Of a stretch of 54,499 nucleotides of DNA, positions 39,421-51,408 are shown in pieces (position 1 is the stretch's first letter; every line of letters starts with the position of its first letter). The stretch spans positions 3,759 through 58,257 of the forward strand of contig JABAYF010000030.1 in assembly GCA_018609125.1 (NCBI GenBank), given 5' to 3'. The position numbers and the translations under genes are program-made. The notes below the pieces were generated by a model. It was given only the letters and a program-made list of their open reading frames with translations. It ran no database searches and was not told the DNA's origin. The DNA is from Candidatus Nanopelagicales bacterium. Its GTDB lineage: Bacteria; Actinomycetota; Actinomycetes; S36-B12.

Positions 39421-40902
39421 ATGAACGCCGTCCCCGGCTCCGGTTCCCCGGTTGTGATCATTCTCGCCGCGGGCGAGGGCACCCGGATGAAGTCTTCGCG
39501 CCCCAAGGTGTTGCACAGCATCGCCGGGCGCTCCCTACTGCAGCATGTGGTGTCGGCGGCGGCTGAAATTGAACCCGCACACGTGATGGTCGTGGTGGGA
39601 CACGGGCGCGACGAAGTCATTGCGCACCTTGATGAGGTAGCCCCGTGGGTAGACACCGTTGTTCAGCAGGTGCAGGCCGGGACCGGTCACGCGGTGCGTG
39701 TGGCGCTGGAAGCGTTGATTGATGGATCTCACCTAGACACTGAGGCTCCCGTGATCGTCCTGAGTGGGGACACCCCGCTGCTTACCGGTCGCACCGTTGC
39801 GCAGCTTCTTTCCACGCATCAGGCGGCGGCGGCCACGGCCACGCTGCTGAGCGCGCGCCTAGCCGATCCGAGCGGTTACGGGCGCGTGGTGCGCGATGCC
39901 AGCGGCGAGATCATCGCGATCACCGAACACAAGGACGCCAACCCCGCCACCTTGGCCATCGACGAAATTAACGCCGGGATGTACGTCTTTGCCGGCCGTC
40001 CGCTGATGCGTGCGCTGGCCAACATCACCACAGCCAATGCGCAGGGAGAGGAATACCTCACCGACGTGTTAGCTCTGTTGAGCGCAGAAGATGAGCGCTT
40101 GGTCGCCTGGCTCGTGCCGGATGCCAGTGAGATCCTGGGCGTTAACGATCGGGTGCAGTTGGCTGGCGCAGCCGGACTCATGCAGCAGCGCATCAACGAT
40201 CAATGGATGCGCGCCGGGGTAGCGATTCTCGATCCGGGGAGCGTGTGGATCGACGTCGATGTCGATCTGGCCGCAGATGTGGTGCTGATGCCACAGACAC
40301 ATCTTGTGGGACCGACCACGATTGCTACCGGTGCCCGCATCGGACCGGGAACAACGCTGAAAAGCTGTGAGGTGGGCGTGGGGGCCAGTGTGGTGCACAC
40401 GATGGGCGAGCTTGCGGTCATCGGCGACGAGGCAACGGTAGGCCCCTTCACGTATTTGCGTCCTGGTACGCGCCTCGGTATCGGGGCCAAGGCCGGTGCT
40501 TTTGTGGAAATGAAAAATGCTGAACTGGGCACCGGATCAAAGGTACCCCACCTTTCCTATGTGGGAGATGCAGTCATTGGTATCGGTACGAACATAGGTG
40601 CGGCAACAGTTTTTGTTAATTACGACGGCGCAAACAAGCACCACACGATTGTGGGAGACCAGGTGCGAATCGGAAGCGACACGATGCTCATCGCGCCCAT
40701 TTCGGTCGGCGACGGTGCGTACACGGCGGCCGGATCGGTCATCACTGAAGACGTACCGGCTGGCGCCATGGCGGTCGGTAGGGCAAGGCAACGCAATATT
40801 TCCGGTTGGGTGCAACGACGAAGAGCCGGAACCGCATCTGCAGCGGCCGCACAGTTAGCAACACCGGCATCTGCGCCGGCGTCCAAGGAGGAATCTCAAT
40901 GA
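39421..40902 (+). CDS. glmU: Bifunctional GlmU (GlcNAc-1-P uridyltransferase / GlcN-1-P acetyltransferase)
   Basis: 493 residues from ATG 39421; ATG 39397 would overlap the promoter. N-terminal pyrophosphorylase domain: IILAAGEGTRMKSSRPKVLH. The C-terminal half is a left-handed beta helix with hexapeptide repeats and NAELGTGSKVPHLSYVGDA, the acetyl-CoA/substrate region. It makes UDP-GlcNAc for peptidoglycan. The C-terminus carries an Ala-rich, Ser/Pro tail typical of actinobacterial GlmU. The ATGA overlap couples it to prs. Confidence 0.95.
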   Translation: MNAVPGSGSPVVIILAAGEGTRMKSSRPKVLHSIAGRSLLQHVVSAAAEIEPAHVMVVVGHGRDEVIAHLDEVAPWVDTVVQQVQAGTGHAVRVALEALIDGSHLDTEAPVIVLSGDTPLLTGRTVAQLLSTHQAAAATATLLSARLADPSGYGRVVRDASGEIIAITEHKDANPATLAIDEINAGMYVFAGRPLMRALANITTANAQGEEYLTDVLALLSAEDERLVAWLVPDASEILGVNDRVQLAGAAGLMQQRINDQWMRAGVAILDPGSVWIDVDVDLAADVVLMPQTHLVGPTTIATGARIGPGTTLKSCEVGVGASVVHTMGELAVIGDEATVGPFTYLRPGTRLGIGAKAGAFVEMKNAELGTGSKVPHLSYVGDAVIGIGTNIGAATVFVNYDGANKHHTIVGDQVRIGSDTMLIAPISVGDGAYTAAGSVITEDVPAGAMAVGRARQRNISGWVQRRRAGTASAAAAQLATPASAPASKEESQ

Positions 40903-41894
40903 GCACCCTGAGCGTCCCGCCCAATAAGCGCCTGGTCCTGCTTGCGGGTCGATCGCACCCTGAGCTTGGCAAAGAGGTCGCCAATCAACTCGGCGTTGAT
41001 CTGTGTCCCATTTCGGCCTATGACTTTGCCAATGGCGAGATCTTCGTCCGGTTCGAAGAGTCCGTACGTGGCTGCGATGCTTTCGTGTTGCAAAGCCATA
41101 CCGCTCCGATCAATACCTGGATCATGGAGCAACTCATCATGGTGGATGCGCTCAAGCGCGCCTCGGCCAAGCGCATCACCGTGATCGCGCCGTTTTACGG
41201 CTACGCCCGCCAAGACAAGAAGCATCGTGGCCGTGAGCCCGTATCAGCCCGGCTCATGGCTGATCTATTCAAGGCTGCAGGGGCAGACCGCCTGATCTGC
41301 GTGGACCTACACACCTCTCAAATCCAGGGCTTCTTCGACGGACCTGTGGATCACCTTTTTGCGTTGCCACTACTTGCCGACCATGTGGCGCGGGAGGTGG
41401 ACAGGTCTCGCATCACCGTGGTGTCACCCGATGCTGGTCGGGTGCGGGTGGCCGAGAAGTGGACCGACATTCTCGGCGCGCCACTGGCCATCATTCATAA
41501 GCGTCGAGACCCGGATGTACCGAATCAGGTCAAGATGCTGGAGGTTGTCGGCGATGTTGAAGGGCGCGTCTGCGTTGTCGTTGACGACATGATCGACACC
41601 GGCGGCACCATCGTGCAGGCAGCCGAAACACTCTTTGATAGTGGCGCCGCTGATGTCATTGTGGCTGCCACACACGCAATTTTGAGTGACCCCGCACGTG
41701 AGCGGTTGATGGAATCACGAATCAGTGAGGTCGTAGTCACCAACACATTGCCCATTCCAGACAACCGCAGGTTTGAGAAATTGACCGTTTTGCCCATCGC
41801 ACCGCTCCTCGCCCAGGCCATCTACGAAGTCTTCACCGATGGCTCGGTGACCCGAATGTTTGAGCCAGCCGAACCCACCCTGTTTGACCGCTAG
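40899..41894 (+). CDS. prs: Ribose-phosphate pyrophosphokinase
   Basis: 331 residues from ATG 40899, with AGGAGG 8 nt upstream inside glmU. FANGEIFVRFEESVRG, YGYARQDKKHRGREPVSARL and the PRPP-binding loop VVVDDMIDTGGTIVQAAE are present. It makes PRPP for nucleotides, histidine, tryptophan and, in actinobacteria, decaprenyl-phosphate-arabinose precursors. Coupled to glmU by overlap. Confidence 0.96.
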   Translation: MSTLSVPPNKRLVLLAGRSHPELGKEVANQLGVDLCPISAYDFANGEIFVRFEESVRGCDAFVLQSHTAPINTWIMEQLIMVDALKRASAKRITVIAPFYGYARQDKKHRGREPVSARLMADLFKAAGADRLICVDLHTSQIQGFFDGPVDHLFALPLLADHVAREVDRSRITVVSPDAGRVRVAEKWTDILGAPLAIIHKRRDPDVPNQVKMLEVVGDVEGRVCVVVDDMIDTGGTIVQAAETLFDSGAADVIVAATHAILSDPARERLMESRISEVVVTNTLPIPDNRRFEKLTVLPIAPLLAQAIYEVFTDGSVTRMFEPAEPTLFDR

Positions 41895-42050
41895 TCGCAG
41901 AGGTAGTCTTAACCCGTTCTAGGCGAGGGTTGCGTGTATCGCACCGTTATCGACAGAGCCGAGGCCATTGGCCTGGTTTCTGTGGCGGTGAGTGCACCTC
42001 ACCACCGCCCGTATCTGCCTTAATCAGCGTTATCCCTGGAGGAGTCTGTC
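41895..42050 (+). promoter_or_regulatory. prs-rplY spacer with possible structured leader
   Basis: A hairpin GGTGAG-TGCA-CTCACC, extended by GGC/GCC, spans about 41983-42007, some 45 nt before rplY, and a weak promoter-like TTGCGT...TTATCG lies before it. Autogenous control or partial termination is possible; no T-run is present. Confidence 0.35.
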
Positions 42051-42512
42051 GTGTCTGTGCCCTTGCAAGCGCAAGCCCGTAGTTCATTTGGCAAAGGTGC
42101 TGCCCGACAGTTGCGACGGGCCGGGCGCATCCCCGCCGTCATGTACTCCGGGGGTACCAGCGTGGTCCATGTCTCCCTGCCCGAGCACGAACTCACCCTC
42201 GCGCTGCGTCAGCCTTCGGTGACGCTGGAGATTCACGTTGATGGCGCCACGGTAATCACCAAACCCCGCGATGTGCAGCGTGATCCCGTCCGCCGCAATG
42301 TGGAGCACATTGACCTCATCGTCATTGATGCCGCTGAAGCCAAGGCCCGTGAGCTTCGTTCGTTGGCTCGGGTTGCCGAGGCAGAAGCGGCTGCTGCTGC
42401 TGCAGAAAGCGCGCCGGAATTCTCCGGCTCCTATGTTGAAGAGTCAGATGAGTCTGAGTCCACCAGCGGTGATGCCGGTGAGACGGCAGCAACCGAGGGC
42501 GAAAACTCCTAA
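42051..42512 (+). CDS. rplY: 50S ribosomal protein L25 (Ctc/general stress) with acidic tail
   Basis: 153 residues. The N-terminal 90 residues (RSSFGKGAARQLRRAGRIPAVMY and RDPVRRNVEHIDLIVID) are the 5S rRNA-binding L25 domain. Beyond residue 97 there is a helical Ala/Glu run and then an acidic Ser/Glu/Thr tail; the TL5/CTC beta domain (another 90 residues in most actinobacteria) is missing. GTG 42051 is preceded by GGAGGA at 7 nt. Confidence 0.92.
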   Translation: MSVPLQAQARSSFGKGAARQLRRAGRIPAVMYSGGTSVVHVSLPEHELTLALRQPSVTLEIHVDGATVITKPRDVQRDPVRRNVEHIDLIVIDAAEAKARELRSLARVAEAEAAAAAAESAPEFSGSYVEESDESESTSGDAGETAATEGENS

Positions 42513-42558
42513 CCAAGACTGGTCCACTCGGTCTGCGCGGTAAGGCGGAGATGACTTT

Positions 42559-43170
42559 ATGACGCAGCAGCCGACCACCTGGATTGTGGTGGGGTTGGGT
42601 AATCCTGGCGAACGCTATGCCGGTACCCGTCACAACATCGGTGCCATGGTGACCGATGTGTTGGTTGAGCAGGCACGGAGTCGGTGGAAGCAATCGAAGA
42701 AGACGCGCAGTGACATCTGCCAGACACACTGGGAAGGTGCGTCGGTGGTGCTGGCTCGACCGCACAGTTTCATGAATGAATCCGGCGGTCCCATTAGTTC
42801 ACTGCTTAAGTTCTTTAGCGCCACTGAGCAGTCCTTGATCGTGATTCACGATGAACTAGATCTGCCGCTGGGTGCTCTGCGCATCAAACAGGGCGGTGGT
42901 GACAATGGGCACAATGGATTGCGCAGCACGCGATCCAGTCTTGGAACGGGGGAATTTATCCGGCTGCGTGTCGGCATCGGGCGCCCACCTGGACAGCAGG
43001 ACACGGCCGACTTTGTGCTTCGTGCTTTTCCGGCCGCCCAACGCAATGATGTTAGCCAAATTATCGACCAGGCCGCGATCGCTGCTCACGAAATAGTGAG
43101 CCGCGGCGTAGCGGCGGCGCAAAATGAATTCAACCGGACCGTAGATGGAGTTTCCGATCGCGAAGGGTGA
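42559..43170 (+). CDS. pth: Peptidyl-tRNA hydrolase
   Basis: 203 residues. VVGLGNPGERYAGTRHNIGAMV with the catalytic His, RPHSFMNESGGPISSLL and VIHDELDLPLGALRIKQGGGDNGHNGLRS are the family motifs. It recycles peptidyl-tRNA that drops off the ribosome. GGAG precedes ATG by 8 nt. It sits just behind rplY, the usual pairing. Confidence 0.95.
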   Translation: MTQQPTTWIVVGLGNPGERYAGTRHNIGAMVTDVLVEQARSRWKQSKKTRSDICQTHWEGASVVLARPHSFMNESGGPISSLLKFFSATEQSLIVIHDELDLPLGALRIKQGGGDNGHNGLRSTRSSLGTGEFIRLRVGIGRPPGQQDTADFVLRAFPAAQRNDVSQIIDQAAIAAHEIVSRGVAAAQNEFNRTVDGVSDREG

Positions 43171-43176
43171 GGGCTG

Positions 43177-43998
43177 ATGGATGAATTGACCGACGTGGCA
43201 GTGGCAAAGCTCATTGCTGAAGAAGCCGGACTGCTGCTGATGGATATGCGGAACACCTTCGGGGTGCCCAGTGACGCAGCGGCCGTTACCGAGTTGCGCG
43301 ATCTTGGTGATCAACGATCGCATGAGCACATCGTGGCCCGGTTCAGCCAGTTGCGACCTAGCGATGACGTGCTGAGTGAAGAGGCAGTGGACGACCCCAA
43401 ACGACTCGACGCAGAGCGGGTGTGGATTGTCGACCCGCTGGACGGCACGCGTGAGTTTGGTCAGGGTCGCGAAGACTTTGCCGTTCATATCGTGCTGTGG
43501 ACTAAAGACAAATCCGCACCGACGGGTGGGCGGTTGACCGCCGGAGTTGTTGAGTTGCCCGCCCAGAAAATGACGCGAACGAGTGCAGACATTGCTCCGG
43601 TGTTTACCGAATTGCCCACCGATCGGCCATTACGCATTGTCGCTTCGCGCACTCGTCCACCGGCTGTACTTCATGCCGCGGTTGACATTCTTAGCGCCCG
43701 CCTCGCTGAGCAGGGATTTACCGCCGGGGTGGAGGTCATCGACGTGGGATCGGTGGGCGCCAAGGTCAACGTCATTCTCAGCGGTCGCGCCGAGGCCTAT
43801 GTGCACGACACTGGTTTTTGGGAGTGGGACGTTGCGGCTCCACTTTCGGTGGCCCATGCCTATGGCCTAGCGGCACGTCATATTAATGGTGAGCCGATCG
43901 CATTCAACAAGGCACATCCCTATGTCACCGACCTTGTTGTGGGTCACCCCGGCATAGCGTCGGCGCTGCAATCAGCCATGGCTGAAGCCGGTCGGTAG
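43177..43998 (+). CDS. cysQ: 3'(2'),5'-bisphosphate nucleotidase, CysQ type (inositol monophosphatase fold)
   Basis: 273 residues. VWIVDPLDGTREFGQGREDFAVHI and WEWDVAAPLSVAHAYGLAARH are the metal-binding motifs of the FIG superfamily in the form found in CysQ of Mycobacterium tuberculosis. It would hydrolyse PAP, the by-product of sulfotransferases and of PAPS reduction; a sulfotransferase is at 16.7 kb. A role as an inositol or fructose phosphatase is the alternative. Confidence 0.85.
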   Translation: MDELTDVAVAKLIAEEAGLLLMDMRNTFGVPSDAAAVTELRDLGDQRSHEHIVARFSQLRPSDDVLSEEAVDDPKRLDAERVWIVDPLDGTREFGQGREDFAVHIVLWTKDKSAPTGGRLTAGVVELPAQKMTRTSADIAPVFTELPTDRPLRIVASRTRPPAVLHAAVDILSARLAEQGFTAGVEVIDVGSVGAKVNVILSGRAEAYVHDTGFWEWDVAAPLSVAHAYGLAARHINGEPIAFNKAHPYVTDLVVGHPGIASALQSAMAEAGR

Positions 43999-46900
43999 TG
44001 ACTCTTTCGGCACTTCGGGCTTCGGTAAACGCCGGTGCTGATTTCCACGATCTATCGGTCGATGGTGGGCTTATCGTTGCCCCAGCGGCCGCTCGACCCT
44101 TCTTGGTGGCCGAATGTTCATCAGCGATTGATGGTGTGGTTCTTGCCGTTACGTCCTCTGCGGCCGAAGCCGAGGACCTTGCCGCCGGTCTAACCGACCT
44201 GCTTGGTGCGGGGTCGGTTGAAGTATTTCCGGGTTGGGAAACGCTGCCGCATGAGCGGTTGAGTCCGGCGGCGGACACGGTGGGTCAGCGTCTACGCGTA
44301 CTCGCCAGACTGAGTAGTAAAGATGCAAAACTCCGAGTCATTACTGCCCCCGTTCGCGCTGTGCTGCAACCGATGGTTGCTGAACTGGGTTCAATTGTCC
44401 CGGTTGTAGCTAAGCCAGGTACGGACATCAACCTGGCGCAGGTGGCGGAACGTTTGGTGGAGTTCGGTTACACGCGCACAGATCTGGTAGAACGTCGCGG
44501 GCAATTTGCTCTGCGCGGTGGCATTTTGGATGTCTTCGCACCCAATGATGAACATCCACTGCGCGTTGAACTATGGGGCGACACCGTGGAGGAGGTCCGT
44601 GCATTTTCCGTCACCGACCAACGGTCTCTGCATCTGGTTGAGCAGGGATTGACCGCCCTTCCCGTCCGAGAGATGCTGCTGACCCCGGCGGTGCGTGCCC
44701 GAGCCAAGACATTGATGCAGACGCACCCGGAGATGGCCAGCATTGCGGAGCAGTTGAGCGAGGGCATCAGCGTTGACGGCATGGAGGCGTTGGCGCCGGT
44801 GCTGGTGGATGACCTATCGCTGCTGGTCGAGTCGCTGCCTGCCCATTCGAGCATCGCGCTGTGTGACCCGCAGCGGGTGCGTGGCCGGGCGGAAGACCTG
44901 GTGCGCACATCGCTGGAATTTCTTGATGCTTCTTGGCACAACGCGGCGGCCGGGGCGCTCACCCCGCTAGATTTGGGCGCATCGGCCTATCGCGATCTCG
45001 CGGATGTGTGGTCCAGCGCCCGCGACAGGGGAGTGGGTTTTTGGTCGACGGCGCCCTTTGCTGAAACCGAGGATGACCAACGACTAGATGCCGAGGCGGT
45101 GCCGGACTATCGCGGCGATGTAGGGCAAGCGCTCAGTGATATTCGGGCTTGGTTGGCCCAGGGGCGCCGCGTAGTTTTCGTGGCCGAAGGTCATGGCACC
45201 GCGGAGCGTTGGGCGCACAGCATGCGCGATGAGGGTGTGCCTGTCATCTTCACCGAAGGGATCTCAAGCGCGCCTGCCGAAGACGTTGTTACGGTCACGA
45301 CGGCTCGGTTGCGCGAAGGCGTGGCCTTTGCTGACCTGGTGTTGGTAACCGAGGCTGACGTGCTGGGGCAGGGTGAGGTGACTCGCGAGTCGGGTCGGAT
45401 GCCATCGAAGCGGCGTCGCGCTGTTGACCCAATGCAGCTTGCCTCGGGTGACTTCATCGTGCATGAACAACACGGCGTGGGTCGATACATCGAGATGGTT
45501 CAGCGCGAAGTGGCCGGGGCTACCCGGGAGTATTTGGTGTTGGAGTATGCATCATCAAAACGCGGCCAGCCGGCCGATCGACTCTATGTGCCCACCGACC
45601 AACTCGACCAGGTCTCCCGCTACGTGGGTGGCGAGGCACCCAGCGTGCACCGCCTAGGTGGCAGCGACTGGCAAAAGTCCAAGGCGCGGGCGCGCCGTGC
45701 CGTTCGCGAGATAGCGGGTGAGTTGGTTCGCCTCTATGCCGCGCGCATGTCTACCCCGGGACGCGCATTTGGCCCCGATACCGAGTGGCAGCGCGAGTTA
45801 GAAGATGCCTTCCCCTACGTGGAAACCCCGGACCAGATGGCGAGCATCGACGAGGTCAAGGCGGACATGGAAAAGCCGGTGCCGATGGACCGGGTGATCT
45901 GCGGCGACGTCGGTTACGGCAAGACTGAGATTGCCGTGCGTGCTGCGTTCAAGGCGGTGCAGGACGGCACGCAGGTTGCCATTTTGGTGCCTACCACATT
46001 GCTAGTGCAGCAGCATTTGTCAACCTTCAGTAAGCGCTATGCACCATTTCCGATCAAGGTCGCATCCCTATCTCGATTCCAAACGGATGGGGAGGCGAAA
46101 CAGGTGATAGATGGTCTGGCCGACGGAACCATTGACGTCGTTATCGGCACCCACCGTCTGCTCAGTGCGAACGTGCGATTCAAAGAACTAGGACTTGTTA
46201 TTGTCGACGAAGAGCAGCGGTTTGGGGTGGAGCACAAGGAACACCTGAAGGCCCTGCGGGCCAGTGTTGATGTGCTCACGATGTCGGCCACCCCAATTCC
46301 ACGCACCCTAGAAATGTCGCTCACCGGTATTCGCGAAATGTCAACCATCCAAACGCCCCCCGAGGAACGCCATCCGATCCTGACATTTGTGGGACCCTAC
46401 GACGATAAACAGGTGGGGGCATCGATTCGACGCGAGTTGATCCGAGATGGTCAAGTTTTTTTCGTGCACAACCGGGTCGACTCCATCGACCGGGCTGCGG
46501 CGCGGATTAGTGAACTTGTGCCCGAGGCCCGGGTCGCGGTGGCGCACGGTCAAATGAACGAGCACCAACTTGAACGAATTGTGCTCGATTTTTGGCACGG
46601 AGACATCGATGTGCTGGTGTGTACCACCATCGTGGAAAACGGAATCGATATCGCCAACGCCAATACCTTGATCGTGGATCGAGCCGACACGATGGGGCTG
46701 TCTCAGTTACATCAACTGCGCGGCCGGGTGGGTCGAGGACGCGAACGCGGCTACGCCTATTTCCTCTATCCGGAGGAAAAACCGCTCAGCGAAACGGCCT
46801 ATGAGCGACTGTCAACCATTGCCCAGAACACAGATCTTGGCTCCGGCATGCACATTGCGATGAAGGATCTTCAAATCCGCGGCGCTGGAAACCTGCTCGG

Positions 46901-47477
46901 CGGCGAACAGAGTGGACACATTGCCGAGGTGGGGTTCGACCTTTATGTGCGACTTGTGGGTGAGGCGCTGGCCAACTACCGCGGTGATGCGCAGGAGGAG
47001 AGCGTGCAGACCCGGATCGAATTGCCCATTGATGCCCATATTCCCCACGACTATGTCGATCAGGAACGATTGCGGCTAGAGGCCTATCGCCAACTTGCCG
47101 ATGCCCACGATGACGCAGCGGTGGCTGCGGTGGCTGAGGAACTCCTCGATCGCTACGGCACGTTGCCAGAGCCGGTGGAGAAGTTGCTCCTCGTTGCACG
47201 CTTCCGGGTGCTGGCCCAGCAAGCCGGGCTAGCGGAGGTGGTGCTGCAGGGCGCTAAGGTGCGTTTTCACCCGGTGGAGTTGCCCGAGTCGGGGCAGATG
47301 CGACTCAATCGCCTGTACCCGGGCACCATCATTAAGCCCGCGCTCCGTACGATCCTTATACCCCGACCAATGACGGCAACGGTGGGCGGGCAACCGGTAA
47401 TTGGTATCGATTTACTCGAATGGGCCATCTCGGTGGTCGATGTCGTGCAACCGCGTGAATCAGTCAGGAGCGCTTAG
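43998..47477 (+). CDS. mfd: Transcription-repair coupling factor Mfd
   Basis: 1159 residues. In order: UvrB-like N-terminal region (binds UvrA), the RNA-polymerase interaction domain (GDFIVHEQHGVGRYIEMV, about 488), a RecG-type helicase with Walker A GDVGYGKTE (about 637) and VDEEQRFG, TRG motif region (HQLRGRVGRGRERGYAYF) and the C-terminal TRCF domain (ELPIDAHIPHDYV). It removes stalled RNA polymerase and recruits excision repair. GTG start overlaps the cysQ stop by one base. Confidence 0.97.
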   Translation: MTLSALRASVNAGADFHDLSVDGGLIVAPAAARPFLVAECSSAIDGVVLAVTSSAAEAEDLAAGLTDLLGAGSVEVFPGWETLPHERLSPAADTVGQRLRVLARLSSKDAKLRVITAPVRAVLQPMVAELGSIVPVVAKPGTDINLAQVAERLVEFGYTRTDLVERRGQFALRGGILDVFAPNDEHPLRVELWGDTVEEVRAFSVTDQRSLHLVEQGLTALPVREMLLTPAVRARAKTLMQTHPEMASIAEQLSEGISVDGMEALAPVLVDDLSLLVESLPAHSSIALCDPQRVRGRAEDLVRTSLEFLDASWHNAAAGALTPLDLGASAYRDLADVWSSARDRGVGFWSTAPFAETEDDQRLDAEAVPDYRGDVGQALSDIRAWLAQGRRVVFVAEGHGTAERWAHSMRDEGVPVIFTEGISSAPAEDVVTVTTARLREGVAFADLVLVTEADVLGQGEVTRESGRMPSKRRRAVDPMQLASGDFIVHEQHGVGRYIEMVQREVAGATREYLVLEYASSKRGQPADRLYVPTDQLDQVSRYVGGEAPSVHRLGGSDWQKSKARARRAVREIAGELVRLYAARMSTPGRAFGPDTEWQRELEDAFPYVETPDQMASIDEVKADMEKPVPMDRVICGDVGYGKTEIAVRAAFKAVQDGTQVAILVPTTLLVQQHLSTFSKRYAPFPIKVASLSRFQTDGEAKQVIDGLADGTIDVVIGTHRLLSANVRFKELGLVIVDEEQRFGVEHKEHLKALRASVDVLTMSATPIPRTLEMSLTGIREMSTIQTPPEERHPILTFVGPYDDKQVGASIRRELIRDGQVFFVHNRVDSIDRAAARISELVPEARVAVAHGQMNEHQLERIVLDFWHGDIDVLVCTTIVENGIDIANANTLIVDRADTMGLSQLHQLRGRVGRGRERGYAYFLYPEEKPLSETAYERLSTIAQNTDLGSGMHIAMKDLQIRGAGNLLGGEQSGHIAEVGFDLYVRLVGEALANYRGDAQEESVQTRIELPIDAHIPHDYVDQERLRLEAYRQLADAHDDAAVAAVAEELLDRYGTLPEPVEKLLLVARFRVLAQQAGLAEVVLQGAKVRFHPVELPESGQMRLNRLYPGTIIKPALRTILIPRPMTATVGGQPVIGIDLLEWAISVVDVVQPRESVRSA

Positions 47478-48098
47478 GTGAAATCCATGAAATCGCGAAT
47501 TGGCACAGCGCTGGCAGCGCTGGCCCTCACCAGTCTGGCCCTCACCGCCTGCGGGGGAGGCCAAGCCGCCGGTGCCGCAGCCGTCATTGGCGATGATCGC
47601 GTGTCCACCAACCAGGTGAGCAGTGCGGTTTCTGAGATTAATGTGGGCCGCGGTCTCGCGGCGACAACGCAGGACGCTGCCCTGGTGCAACTGACCGTTC
47701 AGCGGCTGATCCGAGCCAGCCTTGTTGACCAGGCTGCCGATCGTCTCGATGTGACTGCCGATCAGGGTTCGATTGATCGCCAACTGCTCGATCTGGTTCG
47801 CAACGCAGGAAGCCAGGAGGCCCTGGATCAACTTGCCCTCGACAACGATATTCCACCCTCGCAGCTTGACGAAGAGATCGCCGTGTCGATTCTGCTCAGC
47901 CAAATCGGTCAGGTGTTGGCACCCGATGCGACACCGGAGGATCAAAACGCGCTGGTCTTGGCATACCTCACCGAGTTGTCCGGTGAACTCAACATCACCG
48001 TGAGTGCGCGCTTTGGTACGTGGGAACCCACCGTCTTGTCTGTCGGACCCGTCCCCACCGATCTGGCTACCCCGGCTGCTGATCCACTGCAAAGTTAA
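47478..48098 (+). CDS. SurA_N-type lipoprotein
   Basis: 206 residues with a lipoprotein signal: basic N-terminus, hydrophobic ALAALALTSLALTAC with the lipidated Cys in LTAC-GGG. The rest is helical (VSTNQVSSAVSEINVGRG..., DQAADRLDVTADQGSIDRQL) and resembles the SurA N-terminal chaperone domain of actinobacterial proteins found between mfd and mazG. No peptidyl-prolyl isomerase domain is present. It may assist folding of secreted proteins. AGGAG stands 7 nt before GTG 47478. Confidence 0.85.
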   Translation: MKSMKSRIGTALAALALTSLALTACGGGQAAGAAAVIGDDRVSTNQVSSAVSEINVGRGLAATTQDAALVQLTVQRLIRASLVDQAADRLDVTADQGSIDRQLLDLVRNAGSQEALDQLALDNDIPPSQLDEEIAVSILLSQIGQVLAPDATPEDQNALVLAYLTELSGELNITVSARFGTWEPTVLSVGPVPTDLATPAADPLQS

Positions 48099-48103
48099 CG
48101 CCT

Positions 48104-48765
48104 ATGCCTACCGGTGATCCCCTGCGGGAACTCATTACCGTCATGGACCGTTTGCGCTCTCCGGGTGGGTGCCCGTGGGATGCACGCCAGACGCACCAAA
48201 GTCTGGTCGAGTACCTCATCGAAGAGACCTACGAGGTTGTTGAAGCGATTGAGACAAACAGCTCGGTTGACCTGTGCGAGGAACTTGGCGATTTACTGCT
48301 GCAGGTGGTTTTCCATGCCCGCATCGCTGCTGAAAACGACGGTTTCAATATTGACGATGTGGCGCAGGGCATTGTTGCCAAACTGATTCGTCGCCATCCA
48401 CACGTCTTCGCTGATGCGAGAGCGGACACCGCTGAAGAAGTTGAAGCGGGTTGGCAGCAGCTGAAGCAGACAGAAAAGGGTCGGAAGTCTGCCCTCGACG
48501 GTATCCCTGCGGGGCTGCCGGCGCTGGCGCATGCGGGCAAGGTCCTAGCGCGCAGCGACCATATTTCGGTGTCGATGCCTATGGCTGAGGTGGCTGAACA
48601 GATCGTGGCATCGGTCGATGATGAGCAGGAGTTCGGCGACATGCTTTACGCACTCGTAGCAGCCGCACGAACGCGTAGCTGGGACGCTGAGGCAGCAGCC
48701 CGGGATGCGGTGCGCCGAAGGATCGCCACGGTGAGAGAGCAGGAATCTGGCGTTACGGGCGCAAC

Positions 48766-48769
<4 letters not shown>
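48104..48769 (+). CDS. mazG: Nucleoside triphosphate pyrophosphohydrolase MazG
   Basis: 221 residues. RLRSPGGCPWDARQTHQSLVEYLIEETYEVVEAIE and EELGDLLLQVVFHARIAAE give the ExxE...ExxD metal site of MazG. The C-terminal copy is degenerate (QEFGDMLYALVAAAR). It hydrolyses non-canonical NTPs, including oxidised dNTPs. GTGA overlap with the next gene. Confidence 0.92.
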
Positions 48770-51335
<2,566 letters not shown>

Positions 51336-51349
51336 GGCGTAGCTGGCAG

Positions 51350-51387
51350 GTCGGCTCACCGGGCCAGGTTGCCGACTCCTTCGTCGG
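51350..51387 (+). promoter_or_regulatory. Mutually exclusive hairpins between eno and ftsB
   Basis: GTCGGC (51350-51355) can pair with GCCGAC (51371-51376), and the same CCGAC (51372-51376) can instead pair with GTCGG (51383-51387). No T-run follows, so this could be an RNA processing or weak termination signal, or chance. Confidence 0.35.
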
Positions 51388-51408
51388 TGTCGTGAGAGAC
51401 TCACCCCC

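Noticed and set aside
41983-42007. Terminator or riboswitch between prs and rplY
   Set aside because: A hairpin is present but there is no U-run, and no known riboswitch core can be recognised; recorded only as a possible leader structure.
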